A DNA stretch of 64,000 nucleotides from Prochlorococcus sp. AG-355-N16 (GTDB taxonomy: Bacteria; Cyanobacteriota; Cyanobacteriia; PCC-6307; Cyanobiaceae): the NCBI GenBank assembly GCA_003278545.1, contig QCEF01000003.1, positions 62,001-126,000 on the forward strand, written 5' to 3'. The position numbers and the translations under genes were made by a program. This document shows, piece after piece, positions 19,387 through 27,654 of this stretch; the stretch's first letter is position 1; every line of letters starts with the position of its first letter. The notes beneath the pieces were generated by a model. That model was not told where the DNA came from. It saw nothing but the letters and a program-made list of their open reading frames with translations, and made no database searches.

Positions 19387-21132
19387 ATGGAAAATTTAAA
19401 GATAAAAGTTATATCTAAATACCTAAGTCCTTACAAAAAAGAATTCTTATATGGAGCTTTAGCTCTCTTTTTAGTAAACATACTAAGTGTTGTAATACCC
19501 TTGGAAGTAAAAAATATTATTGACCAATTGCAAAATGGGTTTTCTTCGGATTTTGTTATTTCTAAATCTTTATGGTTAATATTTTTAGCAACTTGTATGG
19601 GTTTAATAAGATTATTTTCAAGACAGATTGTCTTCGGCATAGGTAGAAAAGTAGAAGTAAATCTTCGTCAAAAACTTTTTGACCATTTACTTATTCAAGA
19701 TCCAGAATGGATTCAAAAAAAAGGTAGTGGAGACATTATTAGTAGAGCTACAAGCGATGTTGAAAACATAAGAAGACTTTTAGGTTTTACAGTTTTAAGC
19801 TTGTGCAATATTGTCTTAGCTTATTCATTCACTATTCCTTCAATGTTTTCTATTAATAGGACATTAACAATTTCAGCTTTAATGATATTTCCATTAATCC
19901 TTGGAATTGTAAGTCTATTTGGCGGCAAAATGGTTAAACAAAGAAAAGCTCAACAAGAATCATTATCAAAACTTAGTGATCTAATACAAGAAGATTTATC
20001 TGGTATAAGCGCCATTAAAATTTATGCCCAAGAGAATGCCGAGAAAAAAGAATTTAACATATATAATAATGACTATCGAAATTCAGCGATAAAACTTGCA
20101 AGAACAGCAAGTACATTATTCCCTTTGTTACAAGGAATTTCCTCAATTTCATTGTTAATTTTATTATCATTAGGAACTTTTCAATTAGAAAGTGGATTTA
20201 TTACGATAGGTGGTTTAGTAGCTTTAATTCTGTACGTAGAAAGACTTGTCTTCCCTACAGCTCTATTAGGTTTTACCTTAAATACTTTTCAACTTGGTCA
20301 AGTAAGTTTAGATCGTGTGGAAGAAATCTTTCAGAACAAACCAAACATTGTAGATAGAGAAGAAACTAAATTTTTAAAAAGAAACGTTAAAGGATTCTTG
20401 GAAGCAAAAAATTTAACCATAAAATATCCAGGATCAAAATTTAATTCATTAAATAGTCTCAATTTTAAAATTTATCCTGGGGAACTTATCGCAATAGTTG
20501 GCCCAGTAGGTTGTGGCAAGACAACACTAGCAAAGTCTCTAGGACGGACTATTGAAATTCCAGACAATCAATTATTTTTAGATGAAATTGATGTAAAAAC
20601 ATTAAAATTAAGCGATCTTAGAAAAAATATTTCAATCGTTCCTCAAGAAGCATTTTTATTTACTTCCACAATCTCAGAAAACCTAAGTTTTGGAGAACCC
20701 AAGGCTGCAAAAAATTTAGTTAAAGAAAGCGCTACAAAAGCTGGATTGATTGATGATATCAATAGTTTTCCACAAAGATTTAAAACTATTGTTGGTGAAA
20801 GAGGTATTACATTAAGTGGTGGACAAAGACAAAGAACTGCATTAGGAAGAGCACTACTCGTTAATTCTCCTATTGTTGTTCTTGATGATGCTTTAGCAAG
20901 CGTAGATAATAAAACAGCAGCAAGAATAATAGATGAAATGAGTGATAGAAGTAATAAAACAATCATAATGATTAGTCACCAACTTTCTGTTGCGGCTACC
21001 TGTGATAGGGTATTAGTAATGGATAAAGGAGAAATAGTACAAGAAGGGGCTCATAAAGATTTAGTAAAAGTGAATGGTCTATATAAACAGCTTTGGGAAA
21101 GAGAACTAGCTAACAGAATTATTAAGAACTAA
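19387..21132 (+). CDS. ABC exporter half-transporter (MsbA/MdlB type)
   Basis: A 581-residue fused permease-ATPase. Six transmembrane helices occupy residues ~15-300, then a nucleotide-binding domain with Walker A GPVGCGKT, Q-loop VPQEAFLF, signature LSGGQRQRTALGRAL and Walker B IVVLDDALASVD, followed by the ISHQ switch histidine. After Walker B the usual catalytic glutamate is aspartate (LDD), as in the degenerate half of heterodimeric exporters, so a second partner encoded elsewhere is possible. Substrate (lipid, drug or peptide) cannot be told. Confidence 0.92.
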   Translation: MENLKIKVISKYLSPYKKEFLYGALALFLVNILSVVIPLEVKNIIDQLQNGFSSDFVISKSLWLIFLATCMGLIRLFSRQIVFGIGRKVEVNLRQKLFDHLLIQDPEWIQKKGSGDIISRATSDVENIRRLLGFTVLSLCNIVLAYSFTIPSMFSINRTLTISALMIFPLILGIVSLFGGKMVKQRKAQQESLSKLSDLIQEDLSGISAIKIYAQENAEKKEFNIYNNDYRNSAIKLARTASTLFPLLQGISSISLLILLSLGTFQLESGFITIGGLVALILYVERLVFPTALLGFTLNTFQLGQVSLDRVEEIFQNKPNIVDREETKFLKRNVKGFLEAKNLTIKYPGSKFNSLNSLNFKIYPGELIAIVGPVGCGKTTLAKSLGRTIEIPDNQLFLDEIDVKTLKLSDLRKNISIVPQEAFLFTSTISENLSFGEPKAAKNLVKESATKAGLIDDINSFPQRFKTIVGERGITLSGGQRQRTALGRALLVNSPIVVLDDALASVDNKTAARIIDEMSDRSNKTIIMISHQLSVAATCDRVLVMDKGEIVQEGAHKDLVKVNGLYKQLWERELANRIIKN

Positions 21133-21169
21133 AAGTAATTTTTTAACTTATAATTAAAAGATTTAAATT

Positions 21170-21898
21170 ATGTTTAAGTTCCTAAAAAATATTATGAATA
21201 ATAAGGAGGTAAATTTAACTAATGATTCTTATTTATTACATAGAATATTAAAAACAGAAATCAAAAAAGATCCTAGTGTAGAAGAAGATGAAATAATTTT
21301 TGGATGTGGTTGTTTCTGGGGAGCTGAAAAATGTTTTTGGAAACTCCCTGGAGTTGTCACAACTTCTGTTGGTTATTCTGGAGGAGAAAAAAATAATCCA
21401 ACTTATTATGAAGTATGTTCTGGCTTAACTGGTCATTCAGAAGTTGTAAGAGTTATATGGGACAAAAGGAAAATAGACGTGAGTGATTTATTAAAAATGT
21501 TTTGGGAATGTCATGACCCTACTCAAAAAAATAGGCAAGGAAATGATGTAGGAACACAATATAGATCAGCAATATATTACAAAAATGAACATAATCTTAA
21601 AGCCATATTAGCCAGTAAGGAACAATATCAAGCTGAACTAAGCAAAAAAAATCTTGGTTTAATTGAAACGGAAATAAAAATGATTGATTCATATTTTTAT
21701 GCGGAACAATACCATCAACAATATCTTGCATCAGCTGGAAGCAGGCAGTATTGTTCTGCTTCACCGACAAAAGTTAAGTTAGGAGTTTTTACTGGAAGCA
21801 ACTATAAATTAGAGGACCATATATGGGAAAACTTTAATTGGGAAGTTGAAAAGTGTGTATTGAGATCCGATAACAATCCTATAAAGAATAACATTTAA
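21170..21898 (+). CDS. msrA: peptide-methionine (S)-S-oxide reductase
   Basis: Repairs oxidised methionine. The 242-residue protein has the MsrA catalytic motif GCFWGAEKCFW (nucleophile cysteine near residue 47) and the conserved GYSGGEKNNPTYYEVCSGLTGHSE, plus YYAEQYHQQYLA-like C-terminal motif and a recycling cysteine region near SRQYCSASP. The first ~35 residues are an extension not in the core domain. ATG 21194 is an alternative start, but a purine-rich AAGGAGG at 21202 lies after it, not before. Divergent neighbours give no operon context. Confidence 0.95.
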   Translation: MFKFLKNIMNNKEVNLTNDSYLLHRILKTEIKKDPSVEEDEIIFGCGCFWGAEKCFWKLPGVVTTSVGYSGGEKNNPTYYEVCSGLTGHSEVVRVIWDKRKIDVSDLLKMFWECHDPTQKNRQGNDVGTQYRSAIYYKNEHNLKAILASKEQYQAELSKKNLGLIETEIKMIDSYFYAEQYHQQYLASAGSRQYCSASPTKVKLGVFTGSNYKLEDHIWENFNWEVEKCVLRSDNNPIKNNI

Positions 21899-21925
21899 AT
21901 CAATCTTATCTTTATAGTAAAGATA

Positions 21926-21999
21926 CGGGGCGTAGCGCAGTTTGGTAGCGCACCACTTTGGGGTAGTGGGGGTCGTGGGTTCAAATCCCGCCGTTCCGA
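21926..21999 (+). tRNA. tRNA-Pro (GGG)
   Basis: Folds as a full cloverleaf of 74 nt without an encoded CCA: acceptor CGGGGCG with CGTTCCG (two G-U pairs), D-arm GCGC/GCGC, anticodon stem CCACT/AGTGG with loop TTGGGGT giving anticodon GGG, five-base variable loop, T-arm GTGGG/CCCGC with loop TTCAAAT, discriminator A. It reads CCC/CCU proline codons. Its 3' end directly touches the stop codon of the convergent small gene at 22000. Confidence 0.95.
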
Positions 22000-22152
22000 T
22001 TACTTATCTTCTTCATTTACAAGCGATTTGTATAGTTTATATGAACTTATGCCTACTGCTATGAATGTAAAAGAAGAAAAAAAAGCTAAAACCAATATAG
22101 TAAGATTTGAGACTTCTACTTCACCAAGTTGTAAAGATATAAAAATGTTCAT
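22000..22152 (-). CDS. 50-residue single-helix membrane protein
   Basis: A small ORF reading from ATG 22152: MNIFISLQLGEVEVSN, then one transmembrane helix (LTILVLAFFSSFTFIAVG, residues 17-34) and a charged tail ending LVNEEDK. Its stop codon abuts the 3' end of the convergent tRNA-Pro. Topology and size resemble the minor subunits of photosynthetic or NDH complexes but I could not match it to a named one (PetM, PetN, PsbX, PsaI and similar do not fit). Hypothetical. Confidence 0.6.
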   Translation of the reverse strand: MNIFISLQLGEVEVSNLTILVLAFFSSFTFIAVGISSYKLYKSLVNEEDK

Positions 22153-22211
22153 TAGAAAGAATCTATTTTAAAACCTTAACATAATTGCAAAAAATTTTTT
22201 TTCACATCCAA

Positions 22212-23012
22212 TTATAAATTCAAAAGAATTACTACACCAAAAATAACTCGATAGATAATAAATATTTTCAACCCATTGGAAGAAAAATACTTTAATAAGA
22301 AATCTATAGCTAATAAAGATGACAAAAATGTAGTAATAAGACCAACAAAAAGAGGGATGAAGCCTAATGAAAAAAAATCATTAAAAGAAGAAATAAACTC
22401 AACAATCGCAGCAAGTGAAATAGCTGGCAACCCTAAAAGAAAAGAAAATTTCGCAGCTTCGCCTCTTTCCCATCCTGATATTAGAGCGCTAGAAATAGTA
22501 ACCCCCGATCTTGAAACACCTGGGAAAATGGCAAATGCCTGAAAGAAACCTATTAAAAAACTATCTGAATAATTATGGTTTTTAATATTAATAGAACCTC
22601 TTTTGGAACGATCTGCCAAGTACATAAAAAAAGCCATTAGAAATGAAACCAATGCTATTGATAAATTTGAACGAAGAACGTTTTCAAAAAAAGAAGGAAT
22701 AAATATTTTTATACTTCCACCAAGCAAAACAATTGGAATAGTACCAATCAAAATGGACCTTAATAATCTTTCATGTAAGAGATATTCAAGAAATTTTTTG
22801 GAAGATTGACTTCTGAAATTAAAAATATCATTCCTAAAATACCAAGCTATGGCAATAACACTTCCAAGTTGAATAGTAGCGGACAAAGATGCTCCAGGAT
22901 CATCAATACCTAAAAAAAGAGATATAACTTTTAAATGAGCTGTACTACTTACAGGAATAAATTCCGTCAAACCTTGAATTAATCCATATAAAACAAGTTT
23001 TAGATATTCCAA
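22212..23012 (-). CDS. uppP: undecaprenyl-diphosphatase (BacA/UppP)
   Basis: Membrane enzyme that dephosphorylates undecaprenyl diphosphate, recycling the lipid carrier for peptidoglycan. The 266-residue protein has about eight transmembrane helices and both catalytic repeats: GLTEFIPVSSTAHL (residues 15-28) and AIFPGVSRSGVTISSAL (about 163-179) with the essential Glu, Ser and Arg. Family length is normal. Confidence 0.97.
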   Translation of the reverse strand: MEYLKLVLYGLIQGLTEFIPVSSTAHLKVISLFLGIDDPGASLSATIQLGSVIAIAWYFRNDIFNFRSQSSKKFLEYLLHERLLRSILIGTIPIVLLGGSIKIFIPSFFENVLRSNLSIALVSFLMAFFMYLADRSKRGSINIKNHNYSDSFLIGFFQAFAIFPGVSRSGVTISSALISGWERGEAAKFSFLLGLPAISLAAIVEFISSFNDFFSLGFIPLFVGLITTFLSSLLAIDFLLKYFSSNGLKIFIIYRVIFGVVILLNL

Positions 23013-23080
23013 AAAATTATTAAATTACCTGATTAATTAATAGCAATTTACATTTAAAAATTAAAAGCTAGTATAGAAAA

Positions 23081-23353
23081 ATGAAAAAAAAATTTATCTT
23101 AATATTATTTTTTCTCTTTTCCTTAATCTTTTCTGATTCCGTAAAAGCTAACTATTGGTTAATAATTGGAACTTATAGACAAGGGCCTGGAGGAAGGCCT
23201 GAGGTTAGTGGGATAACAAGTCCTTCATTACATTCTATTCCCATGAAAGATTTAGATACTTGTAAAAAGGCAGGTGAAAAAATTACTAATGATATATACC
23301 AACCTGTTTGGCAATTTGATAGTAGATGGACTTGTGTATTTAGAGGTGATTAG
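23081..23353 (+). CDS. small secreted protein, unknown function
   Basis: A 90-residue protein with a clear signal peptide (MKKKFILILFFLFSLIFSDSVKA, probable cleavage before NYW) and a mature region of about 66 residues with WLIIGTYRQGPGG, two cysteines (DTCKKAG and WTCVF) that could form a disulfide, and a terminal WQFDSRWTCVFRGD. Probably periplasmic. No named domain recognised; such short Cys-pair exported proteins are common in picocyanobacteria. Confidence 0.75.
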   Translation: MKKKFILILFFLFSLIFSDSVKANYWLIIGTYRQGPGGRPEVSGITSPSLHSIPMKDLDTCKKAGEKITNDIYQPVWQFDSRWTCVFRGD

Positions 23354-23361
23354 TAATTAAT

Positions 23362-23496
23362 TCACCTTTTAACATCGTGAGCACAACCATCTCCTTTATA
23401 GTTTTCACTCTCGTAAAAATCATTTTTTGTCCCAAAATAAACTGTTAATAAAACGAAAGGTAGGCTTAATATAAATAAAATAGTTGTTAAATCCAT
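23362..23496 (-). CDS. 44-residue single-helix protein
   Basis: ATG at 23496 opens MDLTTILFILSLPFVLLTVYFG, a membrane helix at the very N-terminus, followed by a hydrophilic tail TKNDFYESENYKGDGCAHD with one Cys-Ala-His. It ends at TGA 23362, eight bases from the convergent secreted-protein gene. Strong hydrophobic-then-polar pattern and compact fit between neighbours favour a real gene. Function unknown. Confidence 0.55.
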   Translation of the reverse strand: MDLTTILFILSLPFVLLTVYFGTKNDFYESENYKGDGCAHDVKR

Positions 23497-23559
23497 AGTG
23501 TTAACTTGTTCAAGAATGTTATGAAAAATTTAAATTACAATCTGTTCATAAACTCATGT

Positions 23560-23685
23560 TTAATAATCTGTGGGTCCTTTAATACCAAGATAAAAAAAGG
23601 CTCCTAGCCCAATTAAAAGTAAAACTCCAGCGATAGCTGCAGAAGGAACAAAACCTCCTATTGCAAAGGAAGAAAAATAATACAT
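23560..23685 (-). CDS. 41-residue single-helix protein
   Basis: Opens MYYFSSFAIGGFVPSAAIAG and carries one transmembrane helix (AAIAGVLLLIGLGAFFYLGI, residues 16-35) with a short KGPTDY tail. The layout (short lumenal/periplasmic head, Gly-rich helix, 6-residue cytosolic tail) resembles minor subunits of thylakoid complexes, but no specific identity could be assigned. The ORF is complete with an in-frame TAA at 23560. Confidence 0.55.
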   Translation of the reverse strand: MYYFSSFAIGGFVPSAAIAGVLLLIGLGAFFYLGIKGPTDY

Positions 23686-23774
23686 TTATAAAACTAAAAC
23701 TAGTTTGATAATATCAATAAAAACTAGGTATTTGTAAAAAATTTTGACTCGAAGACAATTAGACAATATCAGTT

Positions 23775-24002
23775 TTAAGCCACTAAAGTCGAATCTTCGT
23801 TATCAGCAGAAATTCTTATTCTCTCTTCCAACTTGGGGCCATATAATTCGTTTCCCCAGATTTCAACTCTTGAATCATTTGGGGCCATAAAAGTAAGAAT
23901 GTCAGTTGGGAATAAAACTCTCTCCAAGAAAAAATTTGATGGACCAATACATCTCAAGACAACCATCCTACAACCTTCATTTTTGTAAGAAAACTCAACC
24001 AT
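23775..24002 (-). CDS. DUF1830 family protein
   Basis: A 75-residue soluble protein matching the cyanobacterial DUF1830 pattern: FSYKNEGCRMVVLRC, a central GPSNFFLERVLFPTDILTFMAP segment (N-F-F-x-E-R-V-x-F-P) and an acidic VEIWGNELYGPKLEE end. Function of the family is unknown. It reads away from glyK with about 90 bases between them on the same strand. Confidence 0.8.
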   Translation of the reverse strand: MVEFSYKNEGCRMVVLRCIGPSNFFLERVLFPTDILTFMAPNDSRVEIWGNELYGPKLEERIRISADNEDSTLVA

Positions 24003-24094
24003 CCCTAAACAGCAAAAATATGTTTAATTAAACACTATTTGGAGCAAAAAAAAATGTATAAAAAATTACTGAAAAAAAAGAATTTTAGAAAATG

Positions 24095-25039
24095 CTACAA
24101 ATTCAATCTAGCTTCAACTAAATTTCTTTCTTGATCAATTAATAAAAGCGCGTAGGATTTTATCATGTCAAAACTTTTATGCGGGATTGAGACATTAAGC
24201 ATTCTTAAGAAATTAGATAATTTTTCATCTTGAAGGGCGTTACCTTTATGTAAAAACATTTCTTTTTCCTGATTTGTTTTCCATATATTCATATATTCAA
24301 TCTTCAATGGCTTTAAGTGCCAAATATTGTCTATTAAAGTCCAAATATCTAAATATTCGTTTAAGTTATTTTGAATCTTTAATACATAAGATGATTCATC
24401 AAGGGTCAAATTTGTTGAATTTGTGGGTCGATCATTTATATCAATAGAATAAGGTTTTATACCCAAAAACCATCCCTCAAGAATTAATAAATCAGGTTTA
24501 TCTAATCTCCAATGAGATCTATCTCCTAAACCATTTCTTAATGATTTATCGAAAACTGGTACATTTAATTCTCCATTTTTCTTCCAATTTAATAATTTTT
24601 CATGCATTAATTTTACTGAGTGACTTCCAGGAAACCCTCTTGAAACATTCCAAGGGTTATTCTTAATTGCTAATTTCATATCATTTGATGGGAGATAAAA
24701 GTCGTCAATTGAAATAACCGCAATTTTGAAGTTTAATTTTAATGATATAGCTTCGAGCCATTTACCTAGTGTTGTTTTACCTGTGCCAGGTAGAGCTGAG
24801 ATTCCAATAATTTTTCTATCAGAAAAATTATTTTGAAATTTATAAGCCTGAGATAAAAGAGGTAAAGCCAAACCCCAAATCCAATCATCATTTACTTTAT
24901 TGTTCCAATATTGATCAATTGCAAGAATATTTCTTTTATTATTCCAAAAATTGAACCAATCATCCAAGGATTCCCAACCAATATCAATAACTAATTTTTC
25001 AAATTTATCAAGAGGAAAATTAATATCTAAATCTTTCAT
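24095..25039 (-). CDS. glyK: glycerate kinase (plant/cyanobacterial D-glycerate 3-kinase type)
   Basis: P-loop kinase that phosphorylates D-glycerate to 3-phosphoglycerate, the last step of photorespiratory recycling. The 314-residue protein has Walker A ISALPGTGKTTLGKW (about residues 82-96), the FKIAVISIDDFYLPSND segment, the NNPWNVSRGFPGSHS loop and the DLLILEGWFLG Walker B-like motif, all typical of plant-type GLYK. It is the last gene of a three-gene minus operon (phosphorylase-phosphatase-kinase; gaps of 2 and 4 bases). That context suggests it also salvages glycerate released from glucosylglycerate. Confidence 0.9.
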   Translation of the reverse strand: MKDLDINFPLDKFEKLVIDIGWESLDDWFNFWNNKRNILAIDQYWNNKVNDDWIWGLALPLLSQAYKFQNNFSDRKIIGISALPGTGKTTLGKWLEAISLKLNFKIAVISIDDFYLPSNDMKLAIKNNPWNVSRGFPGSHSVKLMHEKLLNWKKNGELNVPVFDKSLRNGLGDRSHWRLDKPDLLILEGWFLGIKPYSIDINDRPTNSTNLTLDESSYVLKIQNNLNEYLDIWTLIDNIWHLKPLKIEYMNIWKTNQEKEMFLHKGNALQDEKLSNFLRMLNVSIPHKSFDMIKSYALLLIDQERNLVEARLNL

Positions 25040-25043
25040 CTTT

Positions 25044-25841
25044 CTAACTTAGATCTCGCTTATTTATTAATTTATTGATTTCATTTTTCCAACCATATCC
25101 ATTTGGTTCAGAAGCCAATGTAAATTCGAAATCTTTTAGTTGATCTAGTAAATTTAAGTTAGGTCCATCTATTCCAGGAATGACTATTTTAATATCTGAG
25201 TTTAAAAGTAGAGGCAAATCATTTGGAGAATCGCCTAAACCTATAATTTCAATATTATGAACATTTGAATATTCTTTAAGAGCATTTATTGCTTTTCCTT
25301 TATTTGATTTTGTAGATAATAAATGACTCATTCTATTGCCCTTAAAAATATCAACATTGAATTTTTTACAACTGATATTAATTTTCTCTTCTAGATAACT
25401 TGGCGGATTTAAAAAAGGCATGCTCCAATGTCTATCACGCATTAAGTTCAATGAGTTGCCTTCTAAACCTGTAAGCTGAGTGGCTTCTTGATCAGTGAGA
25501 TTATTAAGAGGAGTAAGTTTATAATCAATTTCTTTAGAAATAAAATTTAAGATTTCTTCAAGAGATTCGTATTTTATTCCAAGAATAATTTCTCCATTTA
25601 CTCTTTTAAGAGATTCACCATATATTGCCGCACCATTCTCAACAATATAAGGATCCGTCAAGTTAAGTTCCTTTCTAATAACTTTTACTTCAGAAGCGGT
25701 TTTGCTTGTACAAAGAATTACGGGTATTGATAATTTTTGTAGTTTTTTTATAGTTTCTTTAGCAGGTGATAAATCATATGAGTGATCCATTAAAGTACCA
25801 TCTAAATCACTTACTACCCAAACAGAAGAATTTTCTATCAT
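25044..25841 (-). CDS. gpgP: glucosyl/mannosyl-3-phosphoglycerate phosphatase (HAD)
   Basis: HAD-superfamily phosphatase of the MPGP/Cof class, 265 residues. It shows motif I SDLDGTLMDHSY (nucleophile Asp near residue 12), motif II CTSKTASE, and motif IV GLGDSPNDLPLL. The context next to gpgS and a GH13_18 enzyme indicates removal of phosphate from glucosyl-3-phosphoglycerate to give glucosylglycerate. The family name covers both mannosyl and glucosyl substrates, so the sugar is inferred from the neighbour. Gap to the upstream gene is two bases. Confidence 0.87.
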   Translation of the reverse strand: MIENSSVWVVSDLDGTLMDHSYDLSPAKETIKKLQKLSIPVILCTSKTASEVKVIRKELNLTDPYIVENGAAIYGESLKRVNGEIILGIKYESLEEILNFISKEIDYKLTPLNNLTDQEATQLTGLEGNSLNLMRDRHWSMPFLNPPSYLEEKINISCKKFNVDIFKGNRMSHLLSTKSNKGKAINALKEYSNVHNIEIIGLGDSPNDLPLLLNSDIKIVIPGIDGPNLNLLDQLKDFEFTLASEPNGYGWKNEINKLINKRDLS

Positions 25842-25843
25842 TT

Positions 25844-27604
25844 TTATAAAGCACTAAGCCAAATTACTTGAAAAGGATCAAGACTAATATTTTTGCAATT
25901 ATATTTAGTGGATGTTAAAAAATCATTGGTATTGAAATCATTATCAATTATTTTTGGTAGATCATTATCATTCAATTGATAATTAATTTTATTTTCAGTC
26001 ATATTATGGATTGCAAAAACAGACTCAGGACCTTTACCTCTTTTGATTACAACAATATCACTTCTCCCTTTAGACAAACATTTCATTTGTGAACAAGGGT
26101 GAAATTGCTTTAATTCTGATCGGACATCCATAGCATTACGAAGATATTTTAAGTTTTTATTAGCATTAGATTCAGGATTATTTAAAACAGCTGAAAGATT
26201 TTCTGATTTAAACTTTTCTCTGTTTAGATCTCTTCTTTGACCTGTCATAGAAAAGCTTTTGATATCATTTTCTGAAGCTAGTAATGCTGGCAAATAAAAT
26301 GCAGGGACTCCTTTCAGAGCCATAACTAATAATTGGCTCAAAATAAATCTCTCATACTGAAATCTTTTAGCATCTCTACTGGAGTCTTCCATTGCACTCC
26401 ACCAACTAATATTCAATTCATAAGGTTTATCATCACCATTTGATAAACGTCTATGACTTACTAATCCTCCTCTTTTCTCACAATTAATTAATAAATCCTT
26501 AATTCTCTGCTCATTCATTAAACCCTCAAGAGCTCTTAGCCCAACACCATCATGCGATGCAGTGAAATTAAATAAAGTAGTTTCTTCAGGTAATTTGGGC
26601 CAATCAAAAATCCATGAGTTTAGAATATCAGCTCTTGAAGTAATAATTGCCTCTAGGAGAAGAGGAGGCAATGGGAAATTATATGCCATGTGGGCTTCAT
26701 CATCAGGAATGAGATAAGATAGATTCTCCTTCTGAGGAACATTGGTTTCTGTTATTAAAACGCCATCATCAAGAAGATTATTTAAAAGAACTCTTAAGAG
26801 TTTCACAATTGAATGTGCTTTAGGTAAATGCAAGCATGTAGTTCCTGATTCCTTCCAAATAAAACCTACAGCATCAAGCCTTAACCATTTAATTCCATTA
26901 GATAAATAAGTAACAATTAAATTTAAGAACTCAAGATTCATTTTAGGATTATGCCAATTCAAATCAATTTGATCTGGCCCAAAAGTTGTCCAAACTTGTT
27001 TAGGGCCATCATCAGTATTTATTTGAGAAAACAAAGAGGAACTTCTAGGCCTAACTACATTTGACCAATCAAGATTTTGCTTCGGTGAAAAAACATTTGA
27101 TATACCCGGTTCTTGGGATTTAATAAATTGTTGAACCCATGGGTGAGATGATGAGACATGGTTTAGTACTAAATCAGCCATCAAATCATGATTTTTAGAA
27201 ATACTTTTAAGATCATCCCAACCACCAAATTTTTCTTCTAGAGAATCATAACTTGAAACTGCGAAACCTCCATCGCTTGTGGATTTCAGAAAAGGAAGAA
27301 TATGTACAACTTTAGAAAGACTGCCAAAATGTTTACTTAACAACTTCCTAAGAGTTATTAATGTTGCCTCCCCATTTTTATAAATACTATCTGCATAAGT
27401 TATCAAAACTGAATGAGATTCATTCCACCTTTCCTTATCTCTTATTTCTTCATAAGCAGATTTCTCTGAGAAATCATCTAAAATCTGTAATAATTGGTTT
27501 GAAATAAAATTAATTTCTTCTGTAGTATGATTTGAATAAATTGTTTTTAACAATTTATCAATTTTTAATCTATCTAATTTTTTCTCTGAATCAATTTGCT
27601 TCAC
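25844..27604 (-). CDS. GH13 glucoside phosphorylase (glucosylglycerate or sucrose phosphorylase type)
   Basis: A 586-residue GH13 enzyme of the sucrose-phosphorylase subfamily. Motifs include LMADLVLNHVSSSHPWVQQF (region I), IKWLRLDAVGFIWKE (nucleophile Asp in RLDAVGF), ITETNVP (acid/base Glu) and FTASHDGVGLRALEGL (transition-state Asp). Such enzymes cleave an alpha-glucoside with phosphate, giving glucose-1-phosphate. Its operon position ahead of gpgP and glyK favours glucosylglycerate as substrate (products glucose-1-P and glycerate), but sucrose cannot be excluded from sequence. Confidence 0.85.
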   Translation of the reverse strand: MKQIDSEKKLDRLKIDKLLKTIYSNHTTEEINFISNQLLQILDDFSEKSAYEEIRDKERWNESHSVLITYADSIYKNGEATLITLRKLLSKHFGSLSKVVHILPFLKSTSDGGFAVSSYDSLEEKFGGWDDLKSISKNHDLMADLVLNHVSSSHPWVQQFIKSQEPGISNVFSPKQNLDWSNVVRPRSSSLFSQINTDDGPKQVWTTFGPDQIDLNWHNPKMNLEFLNLIVTYLSNGIKWLRLDAVGFIWKESGTTCLHLPKAHSIVKLLRVLLNNLLDDGVLITETNVPQKENLSYLIPDDEAHMAYNFPLPPLLLEAIITSRADILNSWIFDWPKLPEETTLFNFTASHDGVGLRALEGLMNEQRIKDLLINCEKRGGLVSHRRLSNGDDKPYELNISWWSAMEDSSRDAKRFQYERFILSQLLVMALKGVPAFYLPALLASENDIKSFSMTGQRRDLNREKFKSENLSAVLNNPESNANKNLKYLRNAMDVRSELKQFHPCSQMKCLSKGRSDIVVIKRGKGPESVFAIHNMTENKINYQLNDNDLPKIIDNDFNTNDFLTSTKYNCKNISLDPFQVIWLSAL

Positions 27605-27654
27605 TTTGAAAAAATCATCGAAGTATTAATACCATTCTGCACATCAATTAGAAA

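Noticed and set aside
24050-24130. Plus-strand Lys-rich frame starting near 24054 (MYKKLLKKKNF...)
   Set aside because: It runs antisense into glyK and has low-complexity Lys/Phe content typical of AT-rich chance frames.
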